In this document: positions 24,669-33,109 of the stretch, one piece after another
How the letters are laid out: every line of letters begins with the position of its first letter
Numbering within the stretch: the stretch's first letter is position 1
Assembly: GCF_002204745.1 (NCBI RefSeq)
Contig: NZ_NIRR01000007.1
Location: 62,001-126,000, forward strand
Source: Hymenobacter amundsenii
Lineage (GTDB): Bacteria; Bacteroidota; Bacteroidia; Cytophagales; Hymenobacteraceae
DNA: 64,000 bases
Direction: 5' to 3'
The notes under the pieces: generated by a model
Told to the model about the DNA's origin: nothing
Databases searched by the model: none
The model's input: only the letters and a program-made list of their open reading frames with translations
Position numbers and translations under genes: made by a program

Positions 24669-27638
24669 ATGAAGAGAATCCTTTACTTATTCGTTATGAG
24701 CCTGCTGCCCGGGCTGGTCGCCGCCCAGACGCCGGCTGCAGGCTGGCAGCAACAGGTCGATTATTCTATTGACGTAAGCCTCGACGACCAGCAGCACGTG
24801 CTCACGGGCCGCGAGGAGCTGGTGTACATCAACAACTCGCCCGACGCGCTGCCCTTCCTCTGGTTCCACCTCTGGCCCAATGCCTACCGCGACAACAACA
24901 CGGCCTTTGCCCGCCAGCAGCTGCGCAACGGCAGCCGCAAGTTTCAGTTTGCCACGCCCGCCCAGCGCGGCTTCATCGACGGCCTCGACTTCCAGGTAAA
25001 CGGGCAGCCCGCCCAACTGGAGTACGACCCCAACAGCCCCGATATGGCCAAGCTGCTGCTGCCCACGCCGCTGGCGGCGGGGGCGCGCATTACGATAACG
25101 ACGCCGTTCCGGGTAAAAATCCCGGACTCGTTTTCCCGGTTTGGGCACGTGGGCCAGGGCTACCAGATTACGCAGTGGTACCCCAAGCCTGCCGTATACG
25201 ACCAGCGCGGCTGGCATCCCATGCCCTACCTCGATCAGGGCGAGTTTTACTCCGAGTTCGGCTCGTTTGATGTGCGCCTGACGCTGCCGGCCAACTACGT
25301 GGTGGGCGCCACTGGCGTACTCCAGAACCCCGAGGAGCAACAGCGCCTCGACGCGCTGGCCACTGCCGGAGCCGCCAAGAAAACGGCCGCCGACTTCGGC
25401 TCCGACCTGAGCTTCCCGGCTTCCAGCCCCGACACCAAAACCCTGCGCTACGTGCAGGACCGGGTGCATGACTTCGCCTGGTTTGCCGACAAGCGTTTCA
25501 ACGTGCTCAAGAGCGGCGTCACGCTGCCCTCGGGCCGGCAGGTAGACTCGTGGGTCATGTTCACGAACAAGGATGCCCTGAAGTGGGTGAAAGGCCTGCA
25601 GGACGTGAAAGATGCCCTTACCTACTACTCGAAGTGGGTGGGCGAGTACCCCTACGCCGCGGCCACGGCCGTGGATGGGGCCCTGAGCGCCGGCTCGGGC
25701 ATGGAGTACCCGATGGTGACCGTGACCCAGCCCGCAGCTATTGTGCATGAGGTGGGCCACAACTGGTTCTATGGCATTCTGGGCTCGAACGAGCGGGATT
25801 TTCCGTGGCTCGATGAGGGCGTGAACTCGTACCTGGAAAACCGGGTGGCCGAGCGCGACGACCCCAACGCCGGCCAGTTCGACTTCCTGACCAAATCGAA
25901 GAAACTGGCCGGCACGTTTGGCGTGCAGGGCCTGCCGGCCGCCGCCCTCAACCAGGTGCCCTACCAGGCCGTGGCGGCCCGCAACCTCGACCAGCCCGTG
26001 AGCGGCGTTACGTCGGCTGACTATGGCAAGCTGAACTACGGCATCATCGTGTACGGCAAAACGGCCTCGTTGCTCAAGTACCTGGCTGGCTACCTGGGCC
26101 AGGAGCGCTTCGATGAGGCCATGCACGCCTACTACCAGCAGTGGCAGTTCCGCCACCCCTACCCCGCTGATATGCAGGCCGTATTCGAGCAGACCAGCGG
26201 GCAGCAGCTCGATTGGTTTTTTCAGCAGATGCTCACGACCCAAAACCACTACGAGGCTGCACTAGCCGATTTGCTGGTGCAAGGCGAAACCCTGAAGGTG
26301 CTGGTCCGCAACGATTCGCCGGCGCCGTTTGCCGTGCCCGTTTCCACTCTCGACGCCCAGGGCCAAGTGCTGGAAACCAAGTGGACGCCCGCTTTCGGCG
26401 GCACCGAGGACGATACCCAGGACGAAACCCAACTCAACTTCAAAGCGGCCGGCGTGGCTGCCGTGGTGGTTGATGCCGGCTACCTCACGCCCCAGCTTAA
26501 CCGCCGCGACGACCGCATGAAGCTCACCGGCTCGCTGCGCCGCTGGGAGCCGCTGGGCCTGCGCCCGCTGGCCAGCGTGGAGCGCTGGGACCGGCAGTTC
26601 ATCAATTGGGTGCCCGTGGTGGGGGCTAACACCTCCGATAAGTTCATGCTCGGGGCGGCCTTCTACAACAATCCGCTGGCTCCTAAACGGCTCAGTTACC
26701 TGGCCATGCCCATGTTCAGCTTCAACCAGCGCGAGCTTAACGGCATCGGCCAGCTCACGCTGAACGTGCTGCCCCGCACGGGCGCCCGCCAGTTGCTAAC
26801 CAGCCTGCAGGTGATGCGCTTCGAGCGCTACGTGAAAACGGAACCCAGCCTAACGCTGCTCCTGCCCCACTCGGCCTTCAACCGCGTTCAGCACCTAGTG
26901 CGGGCCGCCAACACCAACGTCCGCGACCAGGACCTAGGCCGCACCAGTAGCATCCAGACTCTGGAATACCTGGCGCGCGACGGCAACGCCCTCCAGAACT
27001 GGTCGGGCCACCTGGAATTCAACTACCTCGCGCCCACTAACGGCGAGTCGGGCACTTCCCGCCAGCAGGCCGCCCTGCTACGGGCCACGGCCACTTATGC
27101 ACGCTACTACAACCCTAAGAAGCAGGTGCGGCTGCGGCTGTTCGGGGGCGGCTTCCTGAAGCAGGGTAGCGAGAGTCCGTTTGCCATGGGCCTGAGCGGC
27201 AGCTTCGACTACCGCCGCCAGACGGCCTTCCTTGACCGCCAGCAGATTTCGGACGCCTTCACCGCCCAGCGCCACCAGACCGACGACCGCGACGGCGGCT
27301 TCAAGTCGTTTCAGCCCGTGGCCAGCCGGCATTGGCTTACCACGCTGGGCCTGGAAGCCGACCTGCCGGTAACGTCGCTGGCCGTTTTCGCCGATTTGGG
27401 CGCGACCAAAGAGAAGTTTGCCACCCCGGGCCGCGACGCCCACCGGGCCTACTACGATGCGGGCCTAGTGGTGCCGGTAGCCGGCAAGTTCCTGCGTTTC
27501 TACCTGCCGCTGGCCGGCACCCAGTACGCTAACGGCTTGCCCAACAGCCGCCAGGATTTCACCAACCGCATCCGTTTCGTGCTGCATTTGGAGCAGTTGA
27601 ACCCGTTCCGCCTCATTAACGAGCAACTAGCGCAATAG
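24669..27638 (+). CDS. Secreted M1-family zinc metallopeptidase
   Basis: Aminopeptidase-like enzyme of 989 residues with signal peptide (MKRILYLFVMSLLPGLVAAQ). The N-terminal beta domain ends near residue 200 (GQGYQITQWYPKPAVYDQRG). The zinc site is HEVGH at residues 360-364, with the third ligand Glu383 in LDEGVNSYLE, exactly 18 residues later. The exopeptidase motif is probably GSGMEYPMV (about 343), in place of GAMEN. The last 350 residues form an extra beta-rich region. The start at 24669 places the signal peptide correctly. It has its own promoter and a strong terminator. It probably degrades peptides in the periplasm or outside the cell. Confidence 0.9.
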   Translation: MKRILYLFVMSLLPGLVAAQTPAAGWQQQVDYSIDVSLDDQQHVLTGREELVYINNSPDALPFLWFHLWPNAYRDNNTAFARQQLRNGSRKFQFATPAQRGFIDGLDFQVNGQPAQLEYDPNSPDMAKLLLPTPLAAGARITITTPFRVKIPDSFSRFGHVGQGYQITQWYPKPAVYDQRGWHPMPYLDQGEFYSEFGSFDVRLTLPANYVVGATGVLQNPEEQQRLDALATAGAAKKTAADFGSDLSFPASSPDTKTLRYVQDRVHDFAWFADKRFNVLKSGVTLPSGRQVDSWVMFTNKDALKWVKGLQDVKDALTYYSKWVGEYPYAAATAVDGALSAGSGMEYPMVTVTQPAAIVHEVGHNWFYGILGSNERDFPWLDEGVNSYLENRVAERDDPNAGQFDFLTKSKKLAGTFGVQGLPAAALNQVPYQAVAARNLDQPVSGVTSADYGKLNYGIIVYGKTASLLKYLAGYLGQERFDEAMHAYYQQWQFRHPYPADMQAVFEQTSGQQLDWFFQQMLTTQNHYEAALADLLVQGETLKVLVRNDSPAPFAVPVSTLDAQGQVLETKWTPAFGGTEDDTQDETQLNFKAAGVAAVVVDAGYLTPQLNRRDDRMKLTGSLRRWEPLGLRPLASVERWDRQFINWVPVVGANTSDKFMLGAAFYNNPLAPKRLSYLAMPMFSFNQRELNGIGQLTLNVLPRTGARQLLTSLQVMRFERYVKTEPSLTLLLPHSAFNRVQHLVRAANTNVRDQDLGRTSSIQTLEYLARDGNALQNWSGHLEFNYLAPTNGESGTSRQQAALLRATATYARYYNPKKQVRLRLFGGGFLKQGSESPFAMGLSGSFDYRRQTAFLDRQQISDAFTAQRHQTDDRDGGFKSFQPVASRHWLTTLGLEADLPVTSLAVFADLGATKEKFATPGRDAHRAYYDAGLVVPVAGKFLRFYLPLAGTQYANGLPNSRQDFTNRIRFVLHLEQLNPFRLINEQLAQ

Positions 27639-27661
27639 CCGTTCAAATCAGGCTTGTATAG

Positions 27662-27720
27662 AACCCGGTTTGCCCGGTGGTAGCGACCCGCGGGTAGGCA
27701 ACCACCGGGCAAACCGGGTT
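27662..27720 (+). terminator. Terminator after the M1 peptidase gene
   Basis: Perfect 20-base arms (27662-27681 and 27701-27720) are followed by five T. It starts 24 bases after the stop codon. Confidence 0.85.
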
Positions 27721-27832
27721 TTTAACTGGCTGCAGCCTTGCCCCGGGCATAGTGTATCTTGCCAAAAACCGGGAACCCAACAAGCCAGTGGCGTTTACCG
27801 GCCCGGCGACTTACCTGATTTCAACCCAACTC

Positions 27833-28438
27833 ATGCGCCTTGCTTCTCGCCGTTTTTTGCTGTTTTCATTGCTGCTGGGCAGTGAGTTACTGGCGGGTTG
27901 CGGCACCCGTTACGCCGACTTACCTACATTTTCGGCCGATCATCAGCTGTTGCAGTTAGTGGTGGAGATGCCGGCTGGCTCCAACCACGAGTTACGCTAC
28001 AACCCCACCACCAACGAATTTGAACCGCGCCGCCTAGCGGGCCTAGAGGCCGTGGTGGAGTTTTTGCCGGCTCCGGGCAACCTGGGTTTCGTACCCGGCA
28101 CGAGCGGGGCCGCCGTACCGGGCGGACCGAGCCAACCGCTGCCGGCCCTGCTGCTGGCCGAAAGCCAGCCCGCCGGCACGATACTCGAAGTGCTGCCCGT
28201 AGCCCTGCTCACGCTCGACGTAAACGGGCAGCTCCAGCCCATCCTCGTGGCCGTACCCGCCCGCCCAGGTCAGCGCATTTTGCCTCGGGCCACTACCTGG
28301 GTCAGCCTCAACCAGTACTATCCCAACGTGCGGCCCTTCCTCAACCTTTGGTTCCGCCACCGCGCCCCCAACACCCGCATCGTGGGCTGGAAAGATGAGC
28401 AGGCAGCCAGCCAGGAGGTGCGCCGCTGGATGAAGTGA
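27833..28438 (+). CDS. Hypothetical lipoprotein
   Basis: A 201-residue lipoprotein of unknown role. The signal peptide ends in the lipobox SELLAGC, so the mature N-terminal Cys would be lipidated. The rest contains LLQLVVEMPAGSNHELRYNP, ILEVLPVALLTLDVNGQLQP and NQYYPNVRPFLNLWFRHRAP, with no domain I can name. The start at 27833 puts the lipobox at the usual distance; an upstream frame to 27752 is unlikely. The stop codon lies in the first unit of an eight-copy 7-base tandem repeat. Confidence 0.72.
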   Translation: MRLASRRFLLFSLLLGSELLAGCGTRYADLPTFSADHQLLQLVVEMPAGSNHELRYNPTTNEFEPRRLAGLEAVVEFLPAPGNLGFVPGTSGAAVPGGPSQPLPALLLAESQPAGTILEVLPVALLTLDVNGQLQPILVAVPARPGQRILPRATTWVSLNQYYPNVRPFLNLWFRHRAPNTRIVGWKDEQAASQEVRRWMK

Positions 28439-28488
28439 GAAGTGAGAAGTGAGAAGTGAGAAGTGAGAAGTGAGAAGTGAGAAGTGAG
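28433..28488. repeat. Eight perfect copies of the heptamer AAGTGAG
   Basis: Exact 7-base tandem array, 56 bases, which overlaps the stop codon of the lipoprotein gene (TGA at 28436-28438). Perfect units imply recent expansion. Confidence 0.95.
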
Positions 28489-28516
28489 AAACGGTACGGG
28501 AACTGGGAGCATATGG

Positions 28517-28548
28517 AACGTCATTCTTCGCTTCGCTCTGAATGACGT
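28517..28548. repeat. Short palindrome of the ACGTCATTCTTCGC type
   Basis: ACGTCATTC and GAATGACGT pair around a short TTCGCTTCGCTCT core. It belongs to the same loose family as the palindromes at 42781 and 56800. Confidence 0.55.
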
Positions 28549-28616
28549 GCTTTTCCTCTGCGCAACAACTGCGGCTTTAAGCGCAACCGCACTGCGGTGG
28601 CCTTCCCCAATAAGCA

Positions 28617-28650
28617 AACAGCCCCGCCGGCCAATGCCAACGGGGCTGTT
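28617..28650 (-). terminator. Hairpin downstream of the coiled-coil secreted protein gene
   Basis: A perfect 10-base stem (AACAGCCCCG with CGGGGCTGTT), 29 bases after the minus-strand stop at 28679. The following T tract is short. Confidence 0.55.
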
Positions 28651-28678
28651 CGGGTACTCATTAGTAGGGCGAGGCCGA

Positions 28679-29389
28679 CTACTCGATTTTATTGAGACGC
28701 TCCTTGACGGCTTCCAGGGCCACGCGCATGTTCACGATGTCGGCGCGGGCAGCTTCCTGCTCCTTCAGATTCATGTCGATCTGGTTGTTGAACTGCTGCA
28801 ACTCAGCCGCGTTTTGCGCCAGCGCCTGCTGAATCTCCATTTTCTTCTGCTTGTTCTTGTCGATGTCGCGCTTCACGGCATCACCCTTGGCAATTACGGC
28901 CATGTGCTGATCCTGGGCCTGCATGAGCGACTTTTCGGCCGATGCTACCTGCACCGCCATATCTTCACGGTAGAGCTTGCGCGAAAAGTCCTTCAGGTAA
29001 CCTTCGGCCGACTTCCACTGCACGGGCGTGGCGTCCTTGCTCAGATAAGCATTGCCGAGGTCAATCGACCACCAGATGGTCGTACCGGTTGGCACAGCGT
29101 CTACTTTGCTGATAACGCGCACCGGAGTTTTGGAAACGGCGTCAATTACCACCCCGTCCATCGTGTAAATGCCTTTATCAGCTTTCACTTTGCTGCCGAA
29201 TTGCTCGTCGAGCTGTTTTTTCCACGAATCCTCTACCCGCTTGCTGTCGAGCTGCATTGATACGCGCTGGCCTTTACGGGGAATCCCCTTAATGGCCATA
29301 TCCGTTTCGTCGACGGGCGAGTTTTGTGCTAGGCTCGTGACCGATGAGGCCAATAGCAGCAGCAGAGAAAAAAGTACGCCTCGTTTCAT
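28679..29389 (-). CDS. Hypothetical secreted coiled-coil protein
   Basis: 236 residues with a signal peptide (FSLLLLLASSVTSLAQ). The middle part, about residues 45-140, may be a small beta domain (YTMDGVVIDAVSKTPVRVIS, then TTIWWSIDLGNAYLS). The last 95 residues are a coiled coil (NKQKKMEIQQALAQNAAELQ). It is probably periplasmic. I do not recognise a family. A TAAATTTG promoter element lies 74 bases upstream and a hairpin follows the stop, so it is probably monocistronic. Confidence 0.68.
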   Translation of the reverse strand: MKRGVLFSLLLLLASSVTSLAQNSPVDETDMAIKGIPRKGQRVSMQLDSKRVEDSWKKQLDEQFGSKVKADKGIYTMDGVVIDAVSKTPVRVISKVDAVPTGTTIWWSIDLGNAYLSKDATPVQWKSAEGYLKDFSRKLYREDMAVQVASAEKSLMQAQDQHMAVIAKGDAVKRDIDKNKQKKMEIQQALAQNAAELQQFNNQIDMNLKEQEAARADIVNMRVALEAVKERLNKIE

Positions 29390-29462
29390 ATAAGATGAAA
29401 TTGGGTGAAAAAGAAGAGGTTGAGCAGGATATAAACGGCCGGTGATTCTGACTCCGACTGAC

Positions 29463-29470
29463 CAAATTTA
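29463..29470 (-). promoter_or_regulatory. -7 element for the secreted coiled-coil protein
   Basis: The minus strand reads TAAATTTG, an exact TAnnTTTG, giving a leader of about 67 bases. No -33 match was seen. Confidence 0.5.
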
Positions 29471-29628
29471 ACCAGACTCGCTGCATGTTGCTATACCTCA
29501 GATTGTTTTTTTTCAAGAAACATGACTTTTAGAAGAAAATTAATATTAAGCCTAATTTATATACCAGCACTAGCGGCTTTCGGCTTCGGCCCGAACAAAA
29601 CGCTGGCTCGTAGGGTTGGGTGCTAACT

Positions 29629-30036
29629 ATGACCGTTACCATCTGCCGCCAGGAGCACTTCAATGCTGCTCACCGTTTGCACAATTCTGCCTGGACCGAC
29701 GCCCGCAACGAACAGGTGTTTGGCAAGTGCAACAACCCCAACTACCACGGCCACAACTACCGGCTCATCGTGCGCCTGACAGGCGAAATCGACCCCGAAA
29801 CGGGCTACGTGTACGACATGAAGCGGCTGAGTGACCTTATTAAGCGCGAGATTCTCGATATCTTTGACCACCGCAACCTAAACCTGGATACGGCCGAATT
29901 CCGCGACCTTAACCCCACGGCCGAGAATATTGCCGTGGTAAGCTGGAACCGGCTGCGGCCCCACGTGGCGTCTCACCTGGCCCTATCGGTCACGCTGTAT
30001 GAGACCGAACGCAATTCTGTAGAATATCATGGATAA
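29629..30036 (+). CDS. 6-pyruvoyl-tetrahydropterin synthase / QueD family protein
   Basis: Acts on dihydroneopterin triphosphate, the product of FolE. 135 residues with zinc ligands in AAHRLHN and YHGHNYRL and the catalytic cysteine in FGKCNNPNYHGHNY. This CNNPN spacing (Cys, five residues, HGH) is that of animal PTPS rather than the CxxxHGH of typical QueD, so the product may be 6-pyruvoyl-tetrahydropterin rather than the queuosine precursor. Other conserved parts are DPETGYVYDMKRLSDL and LDHRNLNLD-like FDHRNLNLD. An ATG at 29629 is preferred to a GTG at 29620. Its last 8 bases overlap folE, indicating coupled translation and a shared pathway. Queuosine versus biopterin use is not settled. 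Confidence 0.85.
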   Translation: MTVTICRQEHFNAAHRLHNSAWTDARNEQVFGKCNNPNYHGHNYRLIVRLTGEIDPETGYVYDMKRLSDLIKREILDIFDHRNLNLDTAEFRDLNPTAENIAVVSWNRLRPHVASHLALSVTLYETERNSVEYHG

Positions 30037-30718
30037 CCCCTTGTCTGCGGCTACGGCCGTAGCCGGTGGCGCCGCCGCCGCCACCGCCGTTGATGCCCAG
30101 TTGCCCGCCGACCTGCGCACGCCCCTGCGGCCCGATGCGTTTGCCCTCGACGAAGAAGCCAAGATTGAGGCCATTGCCGGCCATTTCCGGGAAATCATGC
30201 AGGTGTTGGGCCTCGACCTGACCGACGACAGCCTGAATGGTACGCCCCGGCGGGTGGCCAAAATGTACGTGCAGGAGTGGTTTCGGGGCCTGAACCCCGA
30301 GTACCGGCCCGACGTGCGCCTGTTCGAAAACCGCTACCAGTACCAGCAGATGCTGGTGGAGCGCGACATTACGCTTTTCTCCTGCTGCGAGCATCATTTC
30401 GTGCCCATCATCGGCAAGGCCCACGTGGCCTACCTGCCCGGCGAACATGTGGTGGGCCTGAGTAAGCTCAACCGGGTGGTGCAGTATTTCGCCCGCCGCC
30501 CGCAGGTGCAGGAGCGCCTCACGCGCCAGATTGCCGAGGAACTTAAAAATGCCCTTCACACCGACAACGTAGCCGTGCTCATCGAGGCCGACCACCTCTG
30601 CGTGATGAGCCGGGGCGTGAACGACACGAGCAGCAGCACGCTCACGGCCGAGTACGGCGGCGTGTTCGGCCAAGATGCCGCCCTGCGCCAGGAGTTTCTG
30701 CGCCTGATTGGGAAATAA
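30029..30718 (+). CDS. folE: GTP cyclohydrolase I
   Basis: Converts GTP to 7,8-dihydroneopterin triphosphate, the first step to folate and biopterin. The 229-residue protein has an Ala-rich N-terminal extension (about 1-35) and then the family core. Zinc-binding residues are in LFSCCEHHFVPIIGKAH and the later Cys of DHLCVMSRGV. Also present are LNGTPRRVAKMYVQEWF, YLPGEHVVGLSKLNRVV and RQIAEELKNAL. It overlaps the PTPS-like gene by 8 bases, so the two are probably made together. An inverted repeat pair follows the stop. Confidence 0.96.
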   Translation: MDNPLSAATAVAGGAAAATAVDAQLPADLRTPLRPDAFALDEEAKIEAIAGHFREIMQVLGLDLTDDSLNGTPRRVAKMYVQEWFRGLNPEYRPDVRLFENRYQYQQMLVERDITLFSCCEHHFVPIIGKAHVAYLPGEHVVGLSKLNRVVQYFARRPQVQERLTRQIAEELKNALHTDNVAVLIEADHLCVMSRGVNDTSSSTLTAEYGGVFGQDAALRQEFLRLIGK

Positions 30719-30720
30719 AT

Positions 30721-30841
30721 CAGTTGCCCGTGACCAGTTGCCCGTTGTCAGTAATTGGCACGCAACTCTGTAGTAGCTTGCGCCCCCGCTTGTCGCCAAC
30801 CTACCCGAAACTGGCAATGGGCAACTCATCACTGGCAATTG
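30721..30841. repeat. Inverted pair of cagttgcc short repeats
   Basis: The left block (30721-30759) contains cagttgcccgt twice. The right block (30808-30841) has the complement type, actggcaatgggcaac. It fills the gap between folE and the epimerase gene. A related pair is at 56786-56900. Confidence 0.65.
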
Positions 30842-30848
30842 AAAGAAC

Positions 30849-31763
30849 ATGTCTCGTAAAGTACTGATTACCGGTGGCACCGGCCTGATTGGCACCCGAC
30901 TAGCCGAACTACTCATTGATGGGGGTTACGAGGTAGCCCTGCTGAGTCGCACGCCCGGTAACAACCGCTACCCCAGTTTCCGCTGGGAGCCGCTGGCGGG
31001 CACCATCGACGAGGCCGCCGTTCCGTACGCCGACTATATTATCAACCTGGCCGGCAGCAGTGTGTCGGATGGCAAATGGACCCGGGAGCGGAAGCGCGAA
31101 ATTCTATCGAGCCGGCTGGCGGGTACCCAACTCATTGCCCAGGAGTTGCGCAAGGGCAACCACCACGTCCGAGCCTTCGTGTCGGCTTCGGCTATTGGCA
31201 TTTATGGTGACCAAGGCACTCGGGTGCTGACTGAAGAAACCTCCCCGGACCCCGACGACTTTCTGGCCGACGTGTGCCAGCAGTGGGAGCAGGCCGCCGA
31301 ATACGTGGAGCAGGACGGCATCCGGACGGCTATTGTGCGCATCGGCATTGTGCTCAGCCCCGAGGGCGGGGCGTTGGTACCGCTGGCCCGCACCGTGAAG
31401 CTGATGGCCGGTGCCCCGCTGGGCTCGGGCAAGCAGTACATGTCCTGGATTCATCTCGACGACTTGTGCCGGCTCTTTATTCAGGCCTTGGAAGACGAGC
31501 AGTGGAAGGGCGTCTACAACGCCGTGGCCCCGAACCCAGTCACGAACCAGGAGTTCACCGAAACCCTGGCTGAGGTGCTGCACCGCCCACTGGTACTGCC
31601 TAAAGTGCCCGAGTTTGGCCTCAAGCTAATGATGGGCGAGATGAGCGAAATCGTGCTGGCCTCCCAGCGGGTAAGCGCCGAAAAAGTACTGAGCAAGGGC
31701 TTTCAGTTCGAATATCCGACCCTGAAACTGGCCCTGAAGTCGTTCTACGGCGAGGATAAGTAG
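30849..31763 (+). CDS. TIGR01777-family NAD(P)-dependent epimerase (SDR39U1-like)
   Basis: Extended short-chain dehydrogenase of 304 residues. The Rossmann nucleotide site is KVLITGGTGLIGTRLAELLI at the N-terminus; VSASAIGIYGDQG contains the active-site Tyr; and SWIHLDDLCRLFIQALE and YNAVAPNPVTNQEFTETLA are the usual C-terminal motifs. It is cytosolic and the substrate of this family is not established. The gene lies 130 bases after folE behind a repeat pair and 11 bases before the next gene, with which it is probably co-transcribed. Confidence 0.88.
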   Translation: MSRKVLITGGTGLIGTRLAELLIDGGYEVALLSRTPGNNRYPSFRWEPLAGTIDEAAVPYADYIINLAGSSVSDGKWTRERKREILSSRLAGTQLIAQELRKGNHHVRAFVSASAIGIYGDQGTRVLTEETSPDPDDFLADVCQQWEQAAEYVEQDGIRTAIVRIGIVLSPEGGALVPLARTVKLMAGAPLGSGKQYMSWIHLDDLCRLFIQALEDEQWKGVYNAVAPNPVTNQEFTETLAEVLHRPLVLPKVPEFGLKLMMGEMSEIVLASQRVSAEKVLSKGFQFEYPTLKLALKSFYGEDK

Positions 31764-31774
31764 CCCGGGCACGT

Positions 31775-32995
31775 ATGCGGCGGTTTCTGCAAGGCCTCCT
31801 TTTACTGCCGTTGCTAGTGGTCGGATACTTGAACTGCCGTCTGTTTTATGCCCCGGATTTCAGCCCGGTAGCCGGCCGTTCCATCAACCAAGACGTGGTG
31901 GCCCAACTGCGGTTTTTGCGCGGGCCGATGCACGATGGGGCGGGCCTGCAGATGCAGGAAATCTACCCGGAGGGCTTCGTGTACCTGAACTCCCTTTATG
32001 CGCTGGCTTGGACGGAACTGCTGCCGCACCTTTCTCCCCAAAGCGCCCTTTACCAGGAAGGACTGGCGGAAGCTGGGTGGGCCGTGCGGGAAATCCAGTC
32101 GCCGGCCGGACAGGCGCAGTTCTACGATACCGACCTACTGCTGCCGCAGGGCGCGTTTTATCAAGGCTGGTCGGCCTACGTATTGGGGCGTTACCTGGCC
32201 GCCCACCCCCCGGCCCGCCGCGACACGGCCCAGGCACGACAGTTTCGGCAGCAATGTGCTCTTATCGCCTGGGCGCTGCAAAACAGCCATACTCCTTACC
32301 TCGAATCCTATGCCGGGGCAGCCTGGCCTGCCGATGGCGTGATGGGCGTGGCCGCTTTAGCCTGGCACGACCGACTGTATCCGCCCGCTTACCAGCCCCT
32401 CATCCGGCAATGGGTCCGCAACGTGCAGGGCCACCTGGATTCGCGGGGTTTGCTGCCCCACCGCACGGCGGCTGGCACCGGACAATCGGTGGAAGATGCC
32501 CGGGGCTCGTCGCAGAGCCAACTACTCAACTTTCTGGTCGAAATCGATTCAACTTTCGCCCAGCAGCAATTTCGGCGCTACCGACGCTATTTTCACGCCT
32601 CGCGCCTGGGTTTGCCCGGTATCCGCGAAGCCGCCCTCGGAGCCCGACCCACCAACGACATTGATTCGGGTCCGGTTATCTGGGGCATCGGCGGGGCGGC
32701 CTCCCTGGTCGGCCGGCGCACCATGCAGCGCTACGCCGACACCACGGCGGCAGTGGGCTTGCGCAACAGCATCGAGGGGTTTGGGGCAGCCGTTACTTCC
32801 TCGGCCGGTAAGCGTTACCTGTTTGGCCAGCTGCCCATTGCCGACGCCTTCATTGCCTGGGCGAATTCGGTGGAGGCCACCCGCGAGATTCGGGGAGTTG
32901 CGGGCTGGCGCGGGCGTTTTCAGTTGCTGTCGACGCTGGTGGCGGCGGGGCTAATGGCCGGGATGATGGGGCTGGAGCGTGAGCGGCGGCGCTAA
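31775..32995 (+). CDS. Unknown protein with N- and C-terminal membrane segments
   Basis: 406 residues, with one N-terminal membrane segment or uncleaved signal (LLLLPLLVVGYLNCRLF) and one C-terminal segment (LLSTLVAAGLMAGMMGL). Between them is a soluble, aromatic-rich helical domain with YLESYAGAAWPADGVMGVAA, VEDARGSSQSQLLNF and TNDIDSGPVIWGIGGAASLV. The repeated Trp/Tyr and acidic pattern (WPAD, DIDSGP) resembles alpha/alpha-barrel enzymes such as glycoside hydrolases or linalool dehydratase-like proteins, but this is a guess from pattern alone. It follows the epimerase by 11 bases and precedes the creatininase-like gene. Confidence 0.62.
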   Translation: MRRFLQGLLLLPLLVVGYLNCRLFYAPDFSPVAGRSINQDVVAQLRFLRGPMHDGAGLQMQEIYPEGFVYLNSLYALAWTELLPHLSPQSALYQEGLAEAGWAVREIQSPAGQAQFYDTDLLLPQGAFYQGWSAYVLGRYLAAHPPARRDTAQARQFRQQCALIAWALQNSHTPYLESYAGAAWPADGVMGVAALAWHDRLYPPAYQPLIRQWVRNVQGHLDSRGLLPHRTAAGTGQSVEDARGSSQSQLLNFLVEIDSTFAQQQFRRYRRYFHASRLGLPGIREAALGARPTNDIDSGPVIWGIGGAASLVGRRTMQRYADTTAAVGLRNSIEGFGAAVTSSAGKRYLFGQLPIADAFIAWANSVEATREIRGVAGWRGRFQLLSTLVAAGLMAGMMGLERERRR

Positions 32996-33109
32996 TGGTT
33001 ATGTGCGCCGGCAAATAGGCCGTTGTGGTTGATGCCCTGCGGCAAATGCTCCGTTTATTGCCGTAAACCGCCTTATTTTGCGCCTCTACTTCCTCCCTTA
33101 GCGCGCGTT

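Noticed and set aside
24687..26249. 520-codon open frame on the minus strand
   Set aside because: Antisense to the M1 peptidase, which carries the full zinc site. Composition (His, Gly, Val, Leu rich) is typical of a shadow frame.
27640..27660. tRNA-like T-loop sequence GTTCAAATC
   Set aside because: No acceptor, D or anticodon stems can be drawn around it, and a terminator begins directly after.
28433..28488. Possible CRISPR array
   Set aside because: The repeat unit is 7 bases with no spacers, and no cas gene is nearby.
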